A stretch of 43,124 bases of DNA from JBJXHC01 sp964538485. Its GTDB lineage: Bacteria; Bacteroidota; Ignavibacteria; UBA10030; UBA6906. The notes under the pieces were generated by a model that searched no databases, was not told the DNA's origin, and was given only the letters and a program-made list of their open reading frames with translations. Position numbers and translations under genes: made by a program. Positions 41,401 to 43,124 of this stretch are shown here, piece after piece. The DNA is taken from positions 1 to 43,124 of the forward strand of contig CAZIHJ010000014.1 of assembly GCA_964538485.1 (NCBI GenBank), read 5' to 3'. How positions within the stretch are numbered: position 1 is the stretch's first letter; every line of letters begins with the position of its first letter.

Positions 41401-42881
41401 TCCCAGGAGAGATTACCGGTGTACTTTACCGTGCCGTTGTCTTGTAATCCGCCGAGGGCAATAGACTCATCGGTCTCCGCATTGCTCAGTCCGTTATAGA
41501 ACTGTGTTGTTGCAAAGCCACCATTTCGTCCGTCGAATGTTTCGCCTCCATCGGTTGAGACAAATATGCCGCCATCACATCCAAAGTATACGATGTTCGG
41601 GTTGGTGGGATGGTAGGTGATGGCATGATGATCAGCATGAGCGTATGTTGGCGGACCTTCCGGACCTCCTGCGGGGACAACGTTATCATACCCTTGATAC
41701 CAGAACGATTTGATGGAAAGCGTTGTGCCACTATTGGTTGATTTGTAGATGTCAAGTCCGGCACATAATACCGTCGAAGCGCTGGTTGGATGCACAGCAA
41801 TCACATTGTCATACCATCCCTGTGACGATACATAGTTGGTGCTCGTCATCTGGGTCCAGCTTGTGCCCGCGTTGGTTGTGCGATAGAGTCCGATGATCTG
41901 TGATGTACTGGCATTCGCTATTCCGGCGTACACGGTGCCCGGACTTGAGGGAGAAAGGGCGAGAGAAGTTCTGCCAAAGTTTGATGTCGGTAATCCACCG
42001 GCAAGAAGGGTCCATGTCGCACCGGCATTGGTGGTCTTGTAAATTCCCGGATCAACCGTGGAATTACGCTGTCCATAAGTTGCGTAGAGCACTGTCGTGT
42101 CTGATGGATTGATCACAATATCCATTCCCATTAAAGGCGTGTGAATCAATGTCCAGGTCGAAGCGGCATTTGTGCTCTTATACGTTCCTTCGGTTGTAAT
42201 CGCGTAGATCGTATTCGGATTGGAGGGATTAAGCAACACTTTTTGTACAGCGGCGAGTTGTGGGAACGTGAAGATGAGACTTGTGACACTCCAGGTTACT
42301 CCTCCATCGGTCGACTTCAACACGCCCATGCCGTAGGTTGTACGCGCGCCAGGTGTTCCTACTTGCCCGCGTTGGTACAAACTCCCTACCTCACCCGTCC
42401 CGATGTACATGATGCTGGTATTAGAGGGGTTGATGGCAATTGAGCTGACCGCAAGTGTCGGGTGTCCGGTGTTTACTATTGTCCAGGCGCTGGTTCCGAC
42501 ACCGGCAGTAGTAGACTTCCAAAGGCCTCCGCTTGCGGAGCCAGCCCAGAGTGTATTCGGGTTTGTGGGATCGATTGCAATTGCAAGCACGCGTCCGCCG
42601 ACGTTGTCAGGGCCAATCGAAGTCCACTGGGAGGTATCTGCTGTCGCATCAGTGATGTCCTGCTCGCTTGGCATTTGTGTGCGCGAGTATTCTGCTGCAC
42701 GCAAGAAAGCTCCGACCGGAATCTTCTCGTACGGTGCTGCGCGTTGTGTGTACCAATACTCAAACGCATCGAGCGCCCCTCCTTGTTTTCTTTTCCGTGT
42801 AGGATGTGAATCGGGAGTGATAAACGCAGCGGAAAAGAACACACAGACTGCGACGGAAGAGAGGATGATCCTCTTGAGCAT
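38421..42881 (-). CDS. Giant secreted BNR/sortilin-like protein with T9SS-type sorting domain
   Basis: 1486 residues. A signal peptide (RIILSSVAVCVFFSAAFITP) is followed by two blocks of BNR units (GGLWKSTTAG, GVLKSTDGGVTW, GIYKTTNAGATW, GLYRTTNAGTSW, FVSTDGGETF, VYKTTNAGGNW, VFRSTNGGTSW) to about residue 780, matching the gene at 13527 with landmarks such as ADHHAITYHPTNP, CDGGIFVSTDGG and ALGGLQDNGTV. A CARDB/PKD-like spacer follows, then a region of about 200 residues (VIKRHRAYTEISGTSG...) and two WNLVSVPL/GYWIK modules. The end is a sorting domain (NYPNPFNPTTRIEYAL...SGVYFFRI...TRKMVLMK). It should be surface-attached or released. Catalytic activity cannot be inferred. Confidence 0.88.
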   Translation of the reverse strand: MLKRIILSSVAVCVFFSAAFITPDSHPTRKRKQGGALDAFEYWYTQRAAPYEKIPVGAFLRAAEYSRTQMPSEQDITDATADTSQWTSIGPDNVGGRVLAIAIDPTNPNTLWAGSASGGLWKSTTAGVGTSAWTIVNTGHPTLAVSSIAINPSNTSIMYIGTGEVGSLYQRGQVGTPGARTTYGMGVLKSTDGGVTWSVTSLIFTFPQLAAVQKVLLNPSNPNTIYAITTEGTYKSTNAASTWTLIHTPLMGMDIVINPSDTTVLYATYGQRNSTVDPGIYKTTNAGATWTLLAGGLPTSNFGRTSLALSPSSPGTVYAGIANASTSQIIGLYRTTNAGTSWTQMTSTNYVSSQGWYDNVIAVHPTSASTVLCAGLDIYKSTNSGTTLSIKSFWYQGYDNVVPAGGPEGPPTYAHADHHAITYHPTNPNIVYFGCDGGIFVSTDGGETFDGRNGGFATTQFYNGLSNAETDESIALGGLQDNGTVKYTGNLSWDKTYGGDGGWCAIDPTNADVMYEEYVYLAISKTTNGGASWFGSTTGLATGSANANFIAPFVISPSNSNILYGGAKVVYKTTNAGGNWFATNGGVNFNGTNVACIGVSFRNPDTLIAGTGSSAAGATFQVFRSTNGGTSWSNVTGSMPNRYPTDISFDQNSSLIAYITFSGYGASHVFKTTNAGSTWSDISSNLPDVPTQSVAVDPLFPNTIFVGTDLGVYRTTTGGTSWHLFDTGMPTAMVLDLSVSNVGRLLRAATFGNGVYERDLPPSGLFDYRSLSFISPAGGTSSLVNTSLSPISASFRNVGGMTSVDSFDVRYRILLSGVEQYANTQRIAPLGAIESRTVTFTGSYTPTVTGTYTLQAITIAADQNASNDTLNGTLTVVAPGTVTTYNVIKRHRAYTEISGTSGPTGDDAQSAIVLPFQFVYDSFTYDSLQISTNGWAELGTGTRGTERGLSTAAQLGLANQNGTLFSTARPTKTLAPWLEDLMADGSSAISYTTIGTAPRRIFIVQWKNMLAYYDNVLTTTRVNFQLRLLEGTNIIEYHYGPVAAGTFAGSDIGAMVGMKDHLGGDYHFMDFVLGGTGTAGEGITTLSPLTDWPGPDSCFAAGQSLTTASVPLFDQWNLVSVPLTRTDNSVASVYPTAVPNSTYRFTGSAYALVDSLTPGSGYWIKTTVPITEKLWGNPLSQVNSSVSLGWNLVGSVDHAIPAPTGGLVESFFYEYTLFGYNPVSTISPGIGYWVKTNAAGTLVLGPTPNEAERPIDLNKFTSITITDQRGRSQKLYVATAPGDVPDLKRYQLPPVPPAGAFDARFESQRMLESPANTTQQSALFGITVQSATLPLRITAATGNNGWKYFIDERDGNTVRASHPLRDGNAVEISSTASIALRMVSGEAVPKQYALGQNYPNPFNPTTRIEYALPQESRVRLTVYDITGSEIATLVDATQPAGHLSIDWNGTNSSGSVVSSGVYFFRIETQSTSGPSFVQTRKMVLMK

Positions 42882-42931
42882 ACGGAGCCCCTGGCAATGA
42901 CTGGGAGAAAAACTGTGACCTGACCACTATC

Positions 42932-42960
42932 AATATATCCAAGACGCACCGAAGAGGCAA
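42932..42960 (-). promoter_or_regulatory. Putative promoter of the giant secreted protein
   Basis: Minus-strand TTGCCT (42955-42960), a 17-base spacer and TATATT (42932-42937), about 50 bases before the ATG at 42881. Confidence 0.5.
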
Positions 42961-42979
42961 CAGGCCCTGCGTGCGATTC

Positions 42980-43008
42980 TTGCATACGTGCGCCAAATCT
43001 AATATCAT
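42980..43008 (+). promoter_or_regulatory. Putative promoter of the right-edge gene
   Basis: TTGCAT (42980-42985), a 17-base spacer and TATCAT (43003-43008), 30 bases before the ATG at 43039. It diverges from the promoter of the giant secreted protein. Confidence 0.5.
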
Positions 43009-43038
43009 TCTCACAAATCACCACCACGGAGAGTGACC

Positions 43039-43124
43039 ATGAACCGCTTTCTTCTCATTCTGTTCTTCGTTGCAGCGTCGTCCTCGTTTGCACAACACTC
43101 CACCCCCTTTACGCGTGCAGATAC
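43039..43124 (+). CDS. Exported protein, N-terminus only (cut by window edge)
   Basis: 28 codons are visible: a signal peptide (MNRFLLILFFVAASSSFAQ) then HSTPFTRAD. GGAGAG lies about 5 bases before the ATG. The frame is open to the window end, so no function can be given. Confidence 0.65.
   Translation, partial: MNRFLLILFFVAASSSFAQHSTPFTRAD

Noticed and set aside
1..43124. tRNA, rRNA, insertion sequences or phage genes
   Set aside because: I scanned the intergenic regions by eye and saw no T-loop-like arms, transposase motifs or phage structural genes; short RNAs could be missed.

Overview
The window looks like a chromosomal contig of an FCB-group bacterium, most likely Ignavibacteriota or a close relative (inference). 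The main reason is four large exported proteins that end in a type IX-secretion-like sorting domain (Asn-Pro-Phe-Asn-Pro, then Gly-Val-Tyr/Ile-Tyr and a basic tail). G+C is about 50-55 percent, genes are tightly packed, and sigma70-like promoter boxes can be read. I see no tRNA, rRNA, CRISPR array, insertion sequence or phage. Two runs of exactly 100 N interrupt coding sequences and are scaffolding placeholders.

Layout. 1-1577 (minus): C-terminally cut sensor histidine kinase with cNMP-binding and GAF domains. 1827-6537 (plus): ABC exporter pair (ATPase holed by a gap), M24 Xaa-Pro peptidase, POT-like peptide transporter and LolA-like periplasmic protein. 6695-13516 (plus): a compact iron operon whose seven genes all overlap at stop/start codons: DtxR/MntR-type regulator behind an 18-bp palindromic operator, a membrane-anchored DtxR-FeoA fusion, FeoB split into GTPase and membrane halves, a di-heme DUF1111-type cytochrome lipoprotein, a Tat-exported Rieske protein and an outer-membrane porin. 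13527-15878: secreted BNR/sortilin-like protein. 15947-21372 (minus): mutT-mutY-ogg (a complete 8-oxoguanine repair set), a saccharopine-dehydrogenase-like enzyme, a 49-residue small gene, yajQ and a peptidoglycan amidase. 21427-25692 (plus): a leader with terminator-like hairpin, a secreted BNR protein and an M1 metallopeptidase. 25752-27082 (minus): thyA-folA. 27182-29668 (minus): ABC exporter plus SDR protein behind a palindromic operator. 29829-31685 (plus): secreted four-repeat protein of no recognised family. 31712-36967: pseudouridine synthase, glycosylasparaginase, PQQ-type sugar dehydrogenase and a SpoIIE-type phosphatase. 36968-38420: two long intergenic stretches with hairpins and repeats around an AT-rich DUF4386 gene. 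38421-42881 (minus): giant BNR-repeat secreted protein. The right edge cuts a new exported protein.

The strongest candidate for an undescribed system is the iron operon. Its gene order implies one pathway from the outer membrane (porin), through periplasmic or membrane-attached redox proteins (di-heme cytochrome, Rieske), to the inner membrane (split FeoB), read out by two DtxR-family sensors, one of them membrane-tethered and fused to FeoA domains. The second candidate is the four-repeat secreted protein at 29829. All functions are read from sequence by eye; no database search was possible.
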